From positions 372,001-436,000 of the forward strand of contig JAZGTN010000065.1 of NCBI GenBank assembly GCA_037783415.1: 64,000 nucleotides of DNA, given 5' to 3'. The DNA comes from Leptasterias polaris. Lineage: Eukaryota; Echinodermata; Asteroidea; Forcipulatida; Asteriidae. Both the position numbers and the translations under genes were made by a program. Shown in pieces: positions 12,601-21,300 of the stretch. Each line of letters starts with the position of its first letter. The stretch's first letter is position 1. The notes beneath the pieces are model-generated. The model was not told the DNA's origin, ran no database searches, and worked only from the letters and a program-made list of their open reading frames with translations.

Positions 12601-12822
12601 TGGGCTATGATGATCGTGAAGACGTGGTACGTTTAGTATAAACACTATCCACTTTTGTTCAATCTTGTCATTTTTATTTTTAACTTTCTACTCACTTTCC
12701 ATATTAAAAAAACTTGACTTTACATTACCTATTTCTATGTGTGTTGTTGTCCCACAGCCTGCAACAATTGCTGAAAGCTGAAACCACACTACAAGTACAA
12801 CTGTCATAAATTGGGGGAACAT
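520..12822 (-). CDS. GPLD1: GPI-specific phospholipase D, N-terminal part (eight exons, 3' end outside the window)
   Basis: Secreted enzyme that hydrolyses the inositol-phosphate bond of GPI anchors and releases anchored proteins from membranes. Exons: 12729-12822, 10428-10483, 8280-8358, 6295-6392, 3908-4018, 3034-3082, 2684-2744 and 520-627. All introns are GT-AG and the phases join without conflict, giving about 218 residues; the vertebrate protein has about 840. Seen: a hydrophobic signal peptide, then CGTTTHIEIGHR, DAFQAG, FHSVSEDSHW, SHQVADVSWHSLG, KAHSVGDIGGD and WYVPTKDL. These follow the catalytic-domain order of vertebrate GPLD1 closely. The histidines corresponding to those reported as essential in human GPLD1 (THIEIGH, SHQ, WHSLG, KAHS) are all kept. 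The C-terminal FG-GAP/beta-propeller half is not in the window. The frame is intact, so this looks like a functional gene. Start chosen at the first ATG giving a clean signal peptide. Confidence 0.93.
975..1250 (+). mobile_element. tRNA-derived SINE (Leu-like head)
   Basis: The head is tRNA-Leu-like: box A resembles GCCGAGCGGTTTAGTGC and box B GGCTTGAATCCCGG. It is followed by a body with CTTGAGCAAGACACTTAAC and GGGTACCTGTGAGGGCAGAG. The same body recurs at 1395, 1725-2270, 6630 (head), 11290 and, inverted, 15640. It lies in GPLD1 intron 7. Confidence 0.7.
1395..1724 (+). mobile_element. tRNA-derived SINE, second copy
   Basis: Same family as the copy at 975, with a more decayed tRNA-like head (GTGGCAGAACGG) and box B GGTTCGAACCCC. 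The body is the same and ends in GGGGTAATAATATT, where it runs directly into a tandem array of its own tail. Confidence 0.65.
1725..2270 (+). repeat. tandem array of the SINE 3' body (about three units of ~186 bp)
   Basis: The phrase GTGTCATTGAGCAAGACACT recurs at about 1733, 1917 and 2110. Each time it is followed by CCCAGRAGTAAATGGGTACC and a GCAGCWYAGGCTGTRTAC segment. The units lack the tRNA-like head, so this is local tail amplification, not separate SINE insertions. Confidence 0.7.
2684..2744 (-). CDS. GPLD1: GPLD1 exon 7
   Basis: The acceptor is TTTTATTAG and the donor is ATTG|GTAAGG. It encodes GGDIVSVFEFDLSYIDILSD and the first two bases of Trp. It aligns with GGDVLSQFEFNFNYL of vertebrate GPLD1. 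Phase 1 in, phase 2 out. Confidence 0.9.
3034..3082 (-). CDS. GPLD1: GPLD1 exon 6
   Basis: The acceptor is TGTTTTAG and the donor is ATCG|GTGAGT. It encodes VNFFGSFDKAHSVGDI, matching the vertebrate IDFHGSYSEAHSAGDF segment, including its catalytic histidine. Phase 0 in, phase 1 out. Confidence 0.92.
3277..3612 (+). repeat. minisatellite, about four units of ~80 bp
   Basis: Repeats of GAAGAAACCCATGCA, then GGAAGGTATGGTACTTTGTG, then GCAGTCTGYGGTACCAGTGT. It lies in GPLD1 intron 5. The open frames across it are a side effect of the repeat and I do not consider them genes. Confidence 0.75.
3690..3860 (+). mobile_element. tRNA-like dispersed repeat (second family)
   Basis: Bases 3762-3832 fold partly like a tRNA: D-arm GCTCAGTTAGTAGAGC, T-loop GGTTCAAATCCC, acceptor GGCTAGA with TCTAGTC. 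The anticodon stem is mismatched and T33 is not placed correctly. The 5' flank (CTTCTGACTGGCACC, AGGGAGACCGCCA) also recurs, inverted, at 37368-37732, so this is a repeat and not a tRNA gene. Confidence 0.6.
3908..4018 (-). CDS. GPLD1: GPLD1 exon 5 (catalytic histidine motif)
   Basis: Exactly 37 codons between TTTTTTTCAG and GAT|GTGAGT. It contains EKLVVFMLGFVSHQVADVSW and HSLGIDQGFLTTMGD. The SH-x7-WHSLG pair corresponds to two histidines shown to be essential in the human enzyme. Phase 0 in and out. Confidence 0.95.
5576..5945. mobile_element. TTAA-flanked MITE, family A, copy 1
   Basis: Terminal inverted repeats AGGCACTG...CAGTGCCT (imperfect inward: ACACRTTTGGTAATT) with TTAA at both edges; there is one extra T on the right. 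The interior includes an AAAGACTTC/GAAGCCTTTT hairpin. About 370 bp with no coding capacity. TTAA duplications are the hallmark of piggyBac-type transposition. It lies in GPLD1 intron 4. Confidence 0.8.
6295..6392 (-). CDS. GPLD1: GPLD1 exon 4
   Basis: The acceptor is TTTTGCAG and the donor is AAG|GTAAAG. It encodes GQFHSVSEDSHWVPFLNATI followed by NYVRRVYPQPWNK. It aligns without gaps to the vertebrate KFHDVSES-HW-PFLNAS segment. NAT is a potential N-glycosylation site. Phase 1 in, phase 0 out. Confidence 0.93.
6630..6896 (+). mobile_element. tRNA-Leu-like SINE, interrupted by a MITE
   Basis: Well-preserved head: TGGCAGAGCGGTCTAGCGCA, ACTGGACTCAAGCTCTGG and GGCTTGAGTCCCGG. The body differs from the copy at 975. 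The tail appears to continue after 7073 (CATGGTGCTATGTAAATAA), so the MITE at 6897 probably inserted into it. Confidence 0.7.
6897..7073. mobile_element. MITE with ~30-bp inverted ends
   Basis: Inverted ends AAGCCCGGTTCATACTTCCT and AGGAAGTATGAACCGGGCTT, followed inward by GAATGCGA/TCGCATTC and GACGTCA on both sides. 177 bp, non-coding. Confidence 0.8.
7199..7566. mobile_element. TTAA-flanked MITE, family A, copy 2
   Basis: AGGCACTGGACACGTTTGGT at one end, its near complement at the other, and perfect TTAA at 7195-7198 and 7567-7570. Opposite orientation to copy 1. In GPLD1 intron 3. Confidence 0.85.
7571..7660 (+). mobile_element. LINE 3' end fragment
   Basis: Contains AATGTTTTGGCTATGTACTG and a (TTGAA)n-type tail; almost the same sequence occurs at 32357-32437. 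The short repeat tail fits the 3' end of a CR1/L2-type LINE. No coding part is attached. Confidence 0.5.
7962..8147 (+). repeat. 62-bp tandem repeat, three copies
   Basis: Three nearly identical units starting ATGAACGCTATGGCCATACA and ending CAAAYTTATTTATA. Only one C/T difference is evident, which suggests recent amplification. In GPLD1 intron 3, 133 bp from exon 3. Confidence 0.9.
8280..8358 (-). CDS. GPLD1: GPLD1 exon 3
   Basis: The acceptor is TTTATCAG and the donor is TCAG|GTAAAA. It encodes LILANQDAFQAGNPYPDAFY followed by TNLCKSG. The QDAFQAG and PDAFY residues match the vertebrate QDAYQAG...PDCFYP segment. Phase 0 in, phase 1 out. Confidence 0.9.
8971..9127 (+). repeat. 27-bp direct repeat, two copies
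   Basis: TCCCCCTCGTTTTCCAACTT followed by GGGGAAT occurs identically at 8971-8997 and 9101-9127, with unrelated sequence between. Origin unknown. In GPLD1 intron 2. Confidence 0.7.
9321..9530 (+). repeat. GGTGTGGCCACTTTGGTAA minisatellite
   Basis: About six irregular units built on CTTGGTGTGGCCACTTTGGT and AAGGGCGTGGTARTCC. In GPLD1 intron 2. Confidence 0.75.
10428..10483 (-). CDS. GPLD1: GPLD1 exon 2
   Basis: The acceptor is TTTGTAG and the donor is AAG|GTACGA. Completing the split Gly codon gives GHRATAYFEDKTGGIDYKK, which aligns with the GHRALEFL...NYREL segment of vertebrate GPLD1. 56 nt, phase 1 in and phase 0 out. Confidence 0.88.
10774..10947. mobile_element. MITE with perfect 18-bp inverted ends
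   Basis: The ends are CCATAAGGTTTATCGCGA and its exact complement. 174 bp and non-coding. I saw no other copy here. In GPLD1 intron 1, about 290 bp upstream of exon 2. Confidence 0.8.
11290..12310 (+). mobile_element. SINE-like sequence split by the foldback element
   Basis: Left of the insertion the sequence ends in GTTTGAATCCCGGTCATGAC (SINE box B). To the right it resumes with GGTCATGACACTTCACTTGT, the next part of the same SINE. The shared GGTCATGAC is the target duplication. Confidence 0.6.
11397..12260. mobile_element. foldback (palindromic) transposon with 9-bp target duplication
   Basis: Two nearly identical inverted arms of about 405 bp are separated by a loop of roughly 52 bp (about 11801-11852). 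The ends are TAGACCCAGTAACTGGGGCG and its complement. GGTCATGAC is duplicated at 11388-11396 and 12261-12269. A 9-bp duplication with very long inverted repeats is typical of Mutator-like elements. No transposase is present. The mirrored 82-codon open frames in the arms are a product of the palindrome. In GPLD1 intron 1. Confidence 0.85.
12729..12822 (-). CDS. GPLD1: GPLD1 exon 1 (signal peptide and mature N-terminus)
   Basis: Begins with ATG in an AAA-ATG context. It encodes MFPQFMTVVLVVWFQLSAIV and then AGCGTTTHIEIG, with likely signal cleavage just before or at Cys. The CG-x-THxEIGH motif is the conserved mature start of GPLD1 and carries a catalytic-site histidine. The donor is G|GTAATG, phase 1. 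The same frame is open upstream only to a non-ATG codon, so a longer protein is unlikely. Confidence 0.92.
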
Positions 12823-12913
12823 TTTGCAACTTTGGGAACTTCTGTCCTGTTTGAATAAACTGCGGCAGCAAACTTGCAATCATCACGATGTTCTTCCGCG
12901 TTGGGTGTGTCAT
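12729..12913 (-). promoter_or_regulatory. possible upstream reading frame overlapping the GPLD1 start
   Basis: If transcription starts near the TATA box, the first ATG in the leader is at 12913. It is in a weak context (CAC-ATG) and in a different frame. It stays open through the GPLD1 ATG at 12822 and across the exon 1 donor. Such a frame would lower GPLD1 translation unless ribosomes scan past it. Confidence 0.3.
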
Positions 12914-12961
12914 GTGAGTGTCACGTGAGCTCTTCTGACAGCTCCAGTTACCAGACGGCTG

Positions 12962-12970
12962 TTTTATATA
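12962..12970 (-). promoter_or_regulatory. TATA box, probable GPLD1 core promoter
   Basis: The minus strand reads TATATAAAA 140 bp upstream of the GPLD1 start codon. A start site about 30 bp downstream (near 12940) would give a short 5' UTR. An E-box, CACGTG, lies at 12922-12927. This is seen by eye and is not supported by transcript data. Confidence 0.5.
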
Positions 12971-14429
12971 GTAATTGACTTTATGACGAGTCAGTGGACC
13001 AAATATGGATGGATGGATAATATAACTATTTTGTAGACGAAAAAAGTGTATTTTAATGTTGTTATGGTTTTACATAGAGAGAAGAGAGTGAGGGGGTCTT
13101 AAGCCTATTTTCCCTACATACAAGTGCAGGTCCAAATGTAACAGTCGCTGACGCAGTAAAGGGCGCCACACAAACATTTTGATGGTGCTAGTGTCGAAAG
13201 AGGGCGCCATCAGATGAAATTTCCCCACACTTTTGTTGGCGGTATGTTGGGGAAGCATAATATTTCTCACGAAGGCAGGATGGACAAAATCCATGTGAAT
13301 TTATTCCCGCTTTAAATCAGTGTAAACCAAACCGATATTGGCAGGTTAATAATAGTCTTGTGCATTTTGGTATAGATTAGACTTACGTACAGTTTCATAA
13401 TATTGACACGGGGGATAGAAACTTAGGAAAAGAAACAAAAACGCCCAAAGGATAATTATCGGGAAGTAGAATAAGGAATTGAAAATACTGATTTGGCAAA
13501 TTGGATCGTGGGGGGGGGGGGGGGGGGGGTCTTATTATTTTGTAGTTAAAGGTAAGTACAAACAAAAGACAACAGAATCAACATGGATATATGTTTGTTT
13601 GGTTATTTAATTCGGAAGCTTTTGTACAATTATGATTAGTATAATAGTCGCTAAAAAATTGTGAATTGCTAAAAAAAGATTAACATGTAATGACGAAATT
13701 ATTTCTACTCCCGTGCATTTATGTTGAAGTGATACAATTCTAAACACTATGCATTGTACTAATTAATGCGTACTTGTGATAAACATTACTTTGACAAACA
13801 ATTCGTTCACATCAAGAAGGTATTAGCCCCCCATACAATGTTTTAGCGCAAAGGAAAAAAACATATCACACTTTTACAGGTAAACATTCGAACACACGCG
13901 AGATTCAACCAGCCTATCGTAAAGCTTTGATCGTTTTTAAAACCGGTTTAGTTTGACCTTTTTTGTTAAGCAACTTTTCCACAGAAACACATTTTGTTTA
14001 ACAAATTAACTTAAAGACAACTAAGTGCAACATTTAAAGCCATTATTTACAATCTGGAGAAAATGTAAGAATTATTTTATCTCCCAAATTAATCTCCGTT
14101 GTTAGCTTTTGAAAAAAGTAAATTCCATTTGATTAATCCTCCTGTTTTAATTAATAAAAACAATATTTTCATCAAGTTCAGTGGGCATCTAATGAGTGAA
14201 AGCATCACATAAAGGATTATGGTGCGTCAGATTTGTATGCACGTTCAACTTGGGTGTAATTCGACTCCATCAATCAGGCAGAATAAGCTATACGGTGATT
14301 TCGGAAGTCTTAAAAAACAAAAACAAAACGTTTTTTAGACGAAATTTACTCCCGAGATGATTCAGTGATGTTTATTATAATAATTGAGATCATTTTATAA
14401 TTATTAGGAACAAATCAAAAAAGTTTTTT

Positions 14430-14435
14430 TTATTT
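14430..14435 (-). promoter_or_regulatory. candidate polyadenylation signal
   Basis: AATAAA on the minus strand about 750 bp downstream of the midkine-like stop codon; a second lies at 14371-14376. Either could end the transcript, but such hexamers are common in AT-rich DNA. Confidence 0.2.
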
Positions 14436-14494
14436 AGACTTTCAAATCCTGTATTATTTGTCTCATCAAGTAGTCTACTTATTATTCACTTTTA

Positions 14495-14760
14495 AAAACT
14501 CCGGGGTCAGACAGGACCAAGACTCAGGGTCACAGTGTGCCTGACCCTTTTCGAAATTTCAAGGTCAGCCTGACCCGGAATGTGGTTTAAAAACCCCGGG
14601 ACTTTAACTCAGATTCTGCGTCAGTTTGACCCATTGTGGGGTCATTTTGACCAATTTTGGGGTCATTTTGACGCAGCTTCCGGGTCAAACTGACCCAGAA
14701 TTGGGTCAGCCCCACGGAACCTAGAACTGGGTCTATTCTGACCTTGAAGTTTTCAGAGTG
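14495..14760. repeat. GTCA-rich dispersed repeat with two GGTCA-N3-TGACC palindromes
   Basis: The segment is full of GGTCA/TGACC words. GGTCATTTTGACC lies at 14640-14652 and GGTCAAACTGACC at 14683-14695. A related element is at 20365-20560. The ends are not clearly defined. Confidence 0.5.
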
Positions 14761-15186
14761 TTTTAACAACTGAAAATTCACGGACTTAAAAACTTGCTCA
14801 CAAAAAGCCCACATGATCATATTAGCTACTCCCTCTTTCGTTAAAACTAAATTGTAGTGTATAATTTCCTACGTATTATGTACAAAAAAACACAAAAAAC
14901 AAACAAACAAACAAACAAACAAACAAACAAACAAACAAACAACTTACCCAAAACTGGTTAAATTTAGTGAAGGTTGCAAATGGCATTAACATTCTTACAT
15001 AATAATTGTTAACCTAAAAACAGTTACAAAAACCTTTGCCTTTCTCATTTCTTCCTTAACTCTTATATACATCAATCATTCAACAACAAAAAAGGAAATG
15101 AATTTATAAATTTCGGTTACATCTGGGAGCAATTTTGTCATGGCTTCCCCAGAGTACCATTTTTAGTCTACAACGACGCAGAGTTG

Positions 15187-15320
15187 TCAGCCCTTGCACG
15201 GGACGGCATGGCTGGCTCGTAGCTCGCACCGCCTGTCACCCACGAGGAGCTTCCTGGTCCGAAGTTTGAATCCCTCCACGCATTTTCCAAAACCACTCCA
15301 CGGACCGAAAAGACATTTTT
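15187..15320 (-). CDS. midkine-like exon 6 (C-type half-domain 4, stop)
   Basis: The acceptor is CTCCAAAGTAG. It encodes EKCLFGPWSGFGKCVEGFKL, RTRKLLVGDRRCE and VPCKG, then TGA. It keeps four Cys but with spacing 10-17-9, so it is the most divergent repeat. The protein ends two residues after the last Cys, without the Lys-rich tail of vertebrate members. Confidence 0.85.
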
Positions 15321-18300
15321 CTACTTTGGAGAAAAGACAAAACAAACAAACACATACACAGTGTTAGTAACTTTCCCATATGACCGCGGTATACATTAAT
15401 CGACCCGTTGCATAATGACGCCACACTCTCACCAAACAGCGCCCTCATTGAGGCAAAATGAGGCAGCTCTTTGGACGCTGTTCTTGCGTAAAAACGTACG
15501 CTTGAATTCAGCGTACAGCAGTATTGCACGTCATACAAGGGTTTTTACGAATAAGCAAATCTGTGAAACTGTCATAAACAATTGTTTCTGTTTCAATTTC
15601 AGGGGAAAAAATACTAGTACATGGGACCTACAGCTTACCATTCAAAGCACAAAGCAGTTATTGGGGAAACAAGTATCTTGCTCAAGGACAAAAGTGCCAT
15701 GACCGGGACTCGAACCCACACTCTGCTGATCAGAAACACCAGAGCTGGAGTCCGTTGCTCTTAACCGCTCTATGCCAGGACAATATCCTGTGACATAATG
15801 ATTTCAAGGTTTTCCATCGACATTTCCGGTAACGAAATGAGCATAACAATTGTCTCTCTTTCCCAAGGTGGTGCTACCTGACATTGCTACGTGGTGTTAA
15901 CTTTCACCCTTCGTCTTTTTACGTCATCTTAAATCCAGCAAAAATAATTATTGAGATAATTTCTTACCAGTGCCGTTCTTCCCATAGCACGGTTTTGTTC
16001 GGGTCATTGATTCTTGACAATCTGGCGGGGTGATATCGTCTCTCTCCAGTGTGCCGACTATAAGTCTTTTTTGCTCCTCTTCGTCACACTCGCTCCATTC
16101 GCCCCAACTGTACATGCAAGCTGGAATCACAGAAAACATAAATGCAATACCCTCTCTACGACTGCGTTTATAGGCAGGGTACACTTTGTTAATATTTGCA
16201 AAGACATCCTCACTTGGTGTATCCCGCATTATATTTATAAACAAACACCTCTGAAAATTATGGGTATTGGTCTTCGAAGTTTATCGATAAAATAATGAAA
16301 GAAAAAAAAAACCATAAAAAAACCCACACCATTGCTGCATTGAATTGGGTGTTTTCAGATGCCTGAGAAACGCTTCATGCCTGAAGCCTTTCTCAGATTC
16401 GATTTTGTTGGTTGAAAATTACCTCTTTATCTAAAACTACATTACTTCAAAGGGAGTCGTTTCTAACAATGTTTTAAACGATCAGCAGCTCTCCAGTTGT
16501 CTTTACCAAGAACACATTTTAACGGTCATTACTTTTTGGAGCAATAGCCAAAAGTCCATCCTGCCTGTAAAGGAATAGTAACCCCGATGAATTCCATTAA
16601 AATCCCACTAGTATAATTATGCTAGACTCGTTTCAAGCCTTACCTACTGCACACCGCTGATGGATCTCTCTTACGAGCCGACAGCCAGATGACTCCTTAG
16701 ACGGGTCGGTTAGCGTGTCACGTCGCTCCCTCATGTCACTTGTGACGTTACAGTAACCCCACGGACCAAGAATGTACTCACAGTCTTGAAAGAGATCGAG
16801 AGAAAGTAATTTCAGTTTCAATGTATGTTTCTTGTGGTGAACATCGATTAGGGAGGGGGGTAGAAGAAGACTCCGCCCCTAAGTCTCCCGATGATTTCAG
16901 TCATTGTCTTTTGATGCCCAGTCTATGCACAAAGACCCTCACATAAATTGGAATACCGTTTACAAATACACCAAAATCTAACTATAGAGGGCGCGAAGTG
17001 GACTCTTTTGACGGAGCTGTGTATAGATGGATTGCAATAGACGTCATTGGCCGACATCTTTGATGAATAGACCCTTCCCATGAAATATGCTAATTACATT
17101 CACGCATGCGTACAGACCCTGCTGGTTGGCAAACGCCATAGAGTTGTGCACTAAGTAGACGCACAAGCGCGTCTGCGTCACGCCACCATCAGCCCCACAC
17201 AAAAAGGGGCAATGTTCCATCATTTTGCCAACCAGCAGTGTAAGTGCGCACGCGTGATGTGCAATTTAAATATTTCATGGGAAGGGTCTATTGTGCACGC
17301 GTGAAGAGCTATCATTGGCTGAGAGTCGTGCGTAGCGCGTACACGCGTGTACTTTTCCATTGTTTTACATCAAAGATGGCGGTCAATGACGCGTATTGCA
17401 ATCCATCTATTGATTGAGAGAGTTGTGACAATTTACTTGCGATTTAATACTGAAGCCATTTTCGATCCCCAAAACGCATGTGTGCACACCAGTTACCAGA
17501 CTAGACTGCACATTGGGTTGTGCTACATTTGGACCGAAAATGGCGTCCAGCAAACCACGTGACCAAAGCAAACTGGTCCCTTCATGTCGCAAGTCTCTCT
17601 TACATTATTAAGGGCGGTTCGGCGCCCACTGATCGAGTATTAATTGTACAGCATTTGGTGTTCGATATGATGCATAGTGGTACCCCCCCCCCCCCCCCCC
17701 CCCCCCTCTATTGTATCTTCTTCATATGCTTGGAAACTCTGGAATTCTTTGGAGGATTTTAGGGGGGGGGGCATTTGTACAAGAGGAAAATAGTGTGTTA
17801 AAGTATGGGAACATTGAGGGATTGGAGGGGTACCCTCTGCCCACTTATCGGACATGGTATATCGTACAAGCACGTTCTGATCAATATTTTGCCGGGTTTG
17901 AAGGCGGTTCAGGTTGGGGGAGCTTGATCTCACGCTTTCCACCCTACTCCTCTGTCCACCATTTCATATGGATTAAAAAGAAAATGTGCCCTCGTCGGCA
18001 AGGTTTTCTGTAAATCTCGAATTGTTTGGTCCAACGAATTACGTAGTCATGAACCGAGGTTAGATAATAAGCGTCTCCGTACAGACGGCCTCATGTCATT
18101 GTAGTATACTTGCTAGTCTTGCCTCAGTCAGTTCCTTTACGGATTGGACTCTACAAAGATGCAGTAAATCACAGACAGTGCTAGCATTATCATCGGCCTT
18201 TTGATTTATTTATATAAATGCTCAAGAGGGCGCCCTACCGTTCTTGTTCTCCAGACGACGCTGATATTTGTCACATGGTTTAGTAATGACTTTATTCTGG

Positions 18301-21300
18301 TCGCAGAGAGTCGGTTCACCACTCTTCAATGTGTATGTTCTCATCTGCAGGCTGGTCTGCTCGTCACACTCCGTCCAGTCTTTCTTATCGTACTTGCATT
18401 CTGTTTAATTAAAAATGGAAACCATAAACCTTAAAATGTAACTTTGTTTCCTTCAATTTGTGTTCGAGAAATTCGATATAGACTTTGAGATGGGCCAACA
18501 ATATTGTTTACAAGTAACTGGAAAGTAACGGGATTCTGGAATTTGACGTCGTCTTATTTTCTGTCGTTATTTGATGAGTTCTTATATATATTTTTTTTAC
18601 TTTCAAATACTTAGGGCCTAATGGCTAGAACTATAGTTCCCAACAATATGACATAATGTTTACAACCATCAACAACGTCAAACTGAATTCAAAGAAGAAT
18701 CAGACTTGCGCACACGTAAAACTCAACATGGTCCCAGAAGTTCGAATACGCGCTAGGCTATTAAACTGAACAGTCTTTTACACAAATCGACACACTTGTC
18801 ATTCTTCGGTGGTCTCCAAATCAGATGCCAAATATTCCTTTATAACAATACTTACTACCAGAGTTGCCATCCTCGTCTGCCTTCTCAGCCTTGTTTCGCT
18901 TCGGTGGGTCCCTTCCCGAGCCCTTGGTGCTCTGCCCGCCGTCATTCTGTCGGTCCTTACTACCTGAACCTTTCTTCTTTCCTTCCCGGGCCTTATCCCC
19001 CTGCGCCCGCTCTTTGCAGTAGACACGACACGGCCGGTCCTGTTCCTTCTTTTTACAATTTTCCCCGTCCCTCGTGGCTCGCTCGACACCACGCCCACAG
19101 GTCCGACCTTCCCGGACCTCGCAAGAGCCCCATACCCACTCACTGCATCTCGGTGGATTATGCCTGTCAGTGTTGGTGGCTTGGTCGGAGTCTGAGGGTG
19201 ATTCGGGTTGGTTCGGATCGGCTTGGGGGACTGTTGGTGGCTGTTCCTTCGGGTTGGAGGTAGAGGTGGTGACAGGTGGATCGCCATGATCTGATTGGAC
19301 GGCATCAGCTTGTGGCCTCGCTGAAAACATAATAATAAGTAAAACATAAAACATTTATAATAGACATTAAATAACAATTTCCAATATGCATGTCCCAAAT
19401 GCGCAAAGGATTCTGGGTGAAATCCGAGTCCAAGGAACACTAGCCTTTTGTCAAGGCCATCGTGGCTTGGACAGCTTTGTAAACAGCGGAGCGATTGGAA
19501 CGGGAGACCACGCACGCGAGCCGCGTGGCGAAGCCACGAGGGCCTTTTCCAACTTGATTGCGTTTTTTTAAATGAATTATTCATGAAGTATGAAACGTGC
19601 ACTTGCGCTTCTGATTGGTTTGGACTTGTGCTACCATTTGGGTAGCAAAAGTCGAAACCACAAACAAGTTGGAAAAGGCCCTCGTGGCTTCGCCACTCGC
19701 GTGCGTGGTCTCCAAATTCAGTCGCTTGGGATCGCGGCTCTACAAAGATGTTCAAGCCACGAAGGCCTTGACAAAAGGCTAAAGGAACACCGGTAACCAT
19801 CATAACGCGCTGATATTGAAGCAATGTTGTACGCAACTATAAAACCTGGCATTACATGTAAACTACAGCATGGCGTCCATCTTGGCAGCTTGATTTATTT
19901 TGTTTCCCAAGATGCTTTGCAGTAGGGCCCCTAAGTTTTTTTAAAGATGGCGCTCGTGTATTATGTATAGGAAGACTCGTTTTGGAAATACTTGTTCATG
20001 ACGGGTTTTGGCTCTTGAGTTGGACAGCACACACATGCAAACACTTAGCAACACTATAGCAAATCTAACTGTTGAAAAAAGTATACCCCCTTGACCAAAA
20101 ATGTATCTGACGATATCGAATTATGAATTGACAGGACGAGGTGTCCATAATCCAACCCCTGATTCAATTACCTCGCACGGTGCCCACGCGCTTATTTCCT
20201 CCCCTCGGAAATTCCTAGGGACGCGGCCGCACTGGATTTTGCAACCCCGGGAAGAGCCACGCCCTAAATGCCATAGTGGACTCACTGTATGGTGGGAAGC
20301 CACTTCAGACATAGCATGTTAACTCGAGAATTATGCTTGTTCGAAGACCTCCACAGTAGACTCTGAAAACACCTGGGTAAGAGTTGAGCCGAATTCTGAG
20401 TCGAGGGGGAGGGGGAGGGGGGGGGGGGGGTGTCAGTGAGAACCGGAGTCTGTGTCAAAATGACAGAGAAATGTGTCAAACTGACGTATAATCCAAGTTA
20501 AAATCACACTTTGAAAAACAGCTTCCTGGTCAGCCTGATACAAGGGGTCCGTGTCAAACACAAAACAATTTTTTTTGGAGTAAAAAAGGGTGAAGTATCA
20601 GGCATTCAAATGCTTTTATGTCCACAATTTCCAGCGGCTTGTAAAAAAGCTAGCTTTTAGTGGCTTCTTATATCCGGAAAGTTTACAAATCCAACCCATA
20701 CGGGGCACTCTTTACCCCCTCTAACATGCCCCCTCAGCAAATCTTGCAATCCCCTGTTCCGGAAGAGAGATCCCTAGGACCGGTGTACCCCGATGCCCAA
20801 ATAAAACTCCCCCTAGCTTCACCCCAATGTGTGCTGCATAGATAGATATAATTTTATAGCATAGAAATAAGCCAGGCAAAAGCCATTCCACATGACAACA
20901 ACTGACTACGATTTTTTTAAATGACGTCACAGTGTTTTATGACTGACGTTATGAAGTGCTAACTCATTTCCACTCTGGGTAAATTTTAATGAAGTAAACA
21001 TGGTAATTGTTTTAAAAGTCAACAGTAATTCTGCATGTTGATGTAAACCAAGTTAACACCAGTTGAATCAGAGTTGACCACGTACTTCGTCAGAAATTTC
21101 ACGAAAGTTCGTAATCGGGCATATGTAAAATGTTAAAGCTTTTATACAGGATTAGAAACAACAATTCATTGTTTAATTCTAGTCTGACAGCTTACTGAAA
21201 TAATTATGAAGTTCATACAGAACCATTTTTCTTCTGAAATAAATGCCTCAGAAATAACCCATACGGGGCACTCTTTACCCCGAGAAAACTGTATTTTCTG

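Larger units (their letters stand above)
12971..15186. other. intergenic region and probable 3' UTR of the midkine-like gene
   Basis: It lies between the GPLD1 TATA box and the stop codon of the next gene. It holds a poly-G tract near 13510-13530, AT-rich DNA, a GTCA-rich repeat (14495-14760) and an (AAAC)n microsatellite (14896-14942). I see no coding exon in it. Confidence 0.5.

Noticed and set aside
12688..12879. Longer GPLD1 N-terminus
   Set aside because: The upstream in-frame codon is not ATG and would put an untypical extension before a clean signal peptide.
18799..19836. 345-codon open frame on the minus strand
   Set aside because: It overlaps midkine-like exon 2 in a different frame, has no recognisable domain, and extends into the foldback element. 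The cysteine pattern and splice sites support the other frame.
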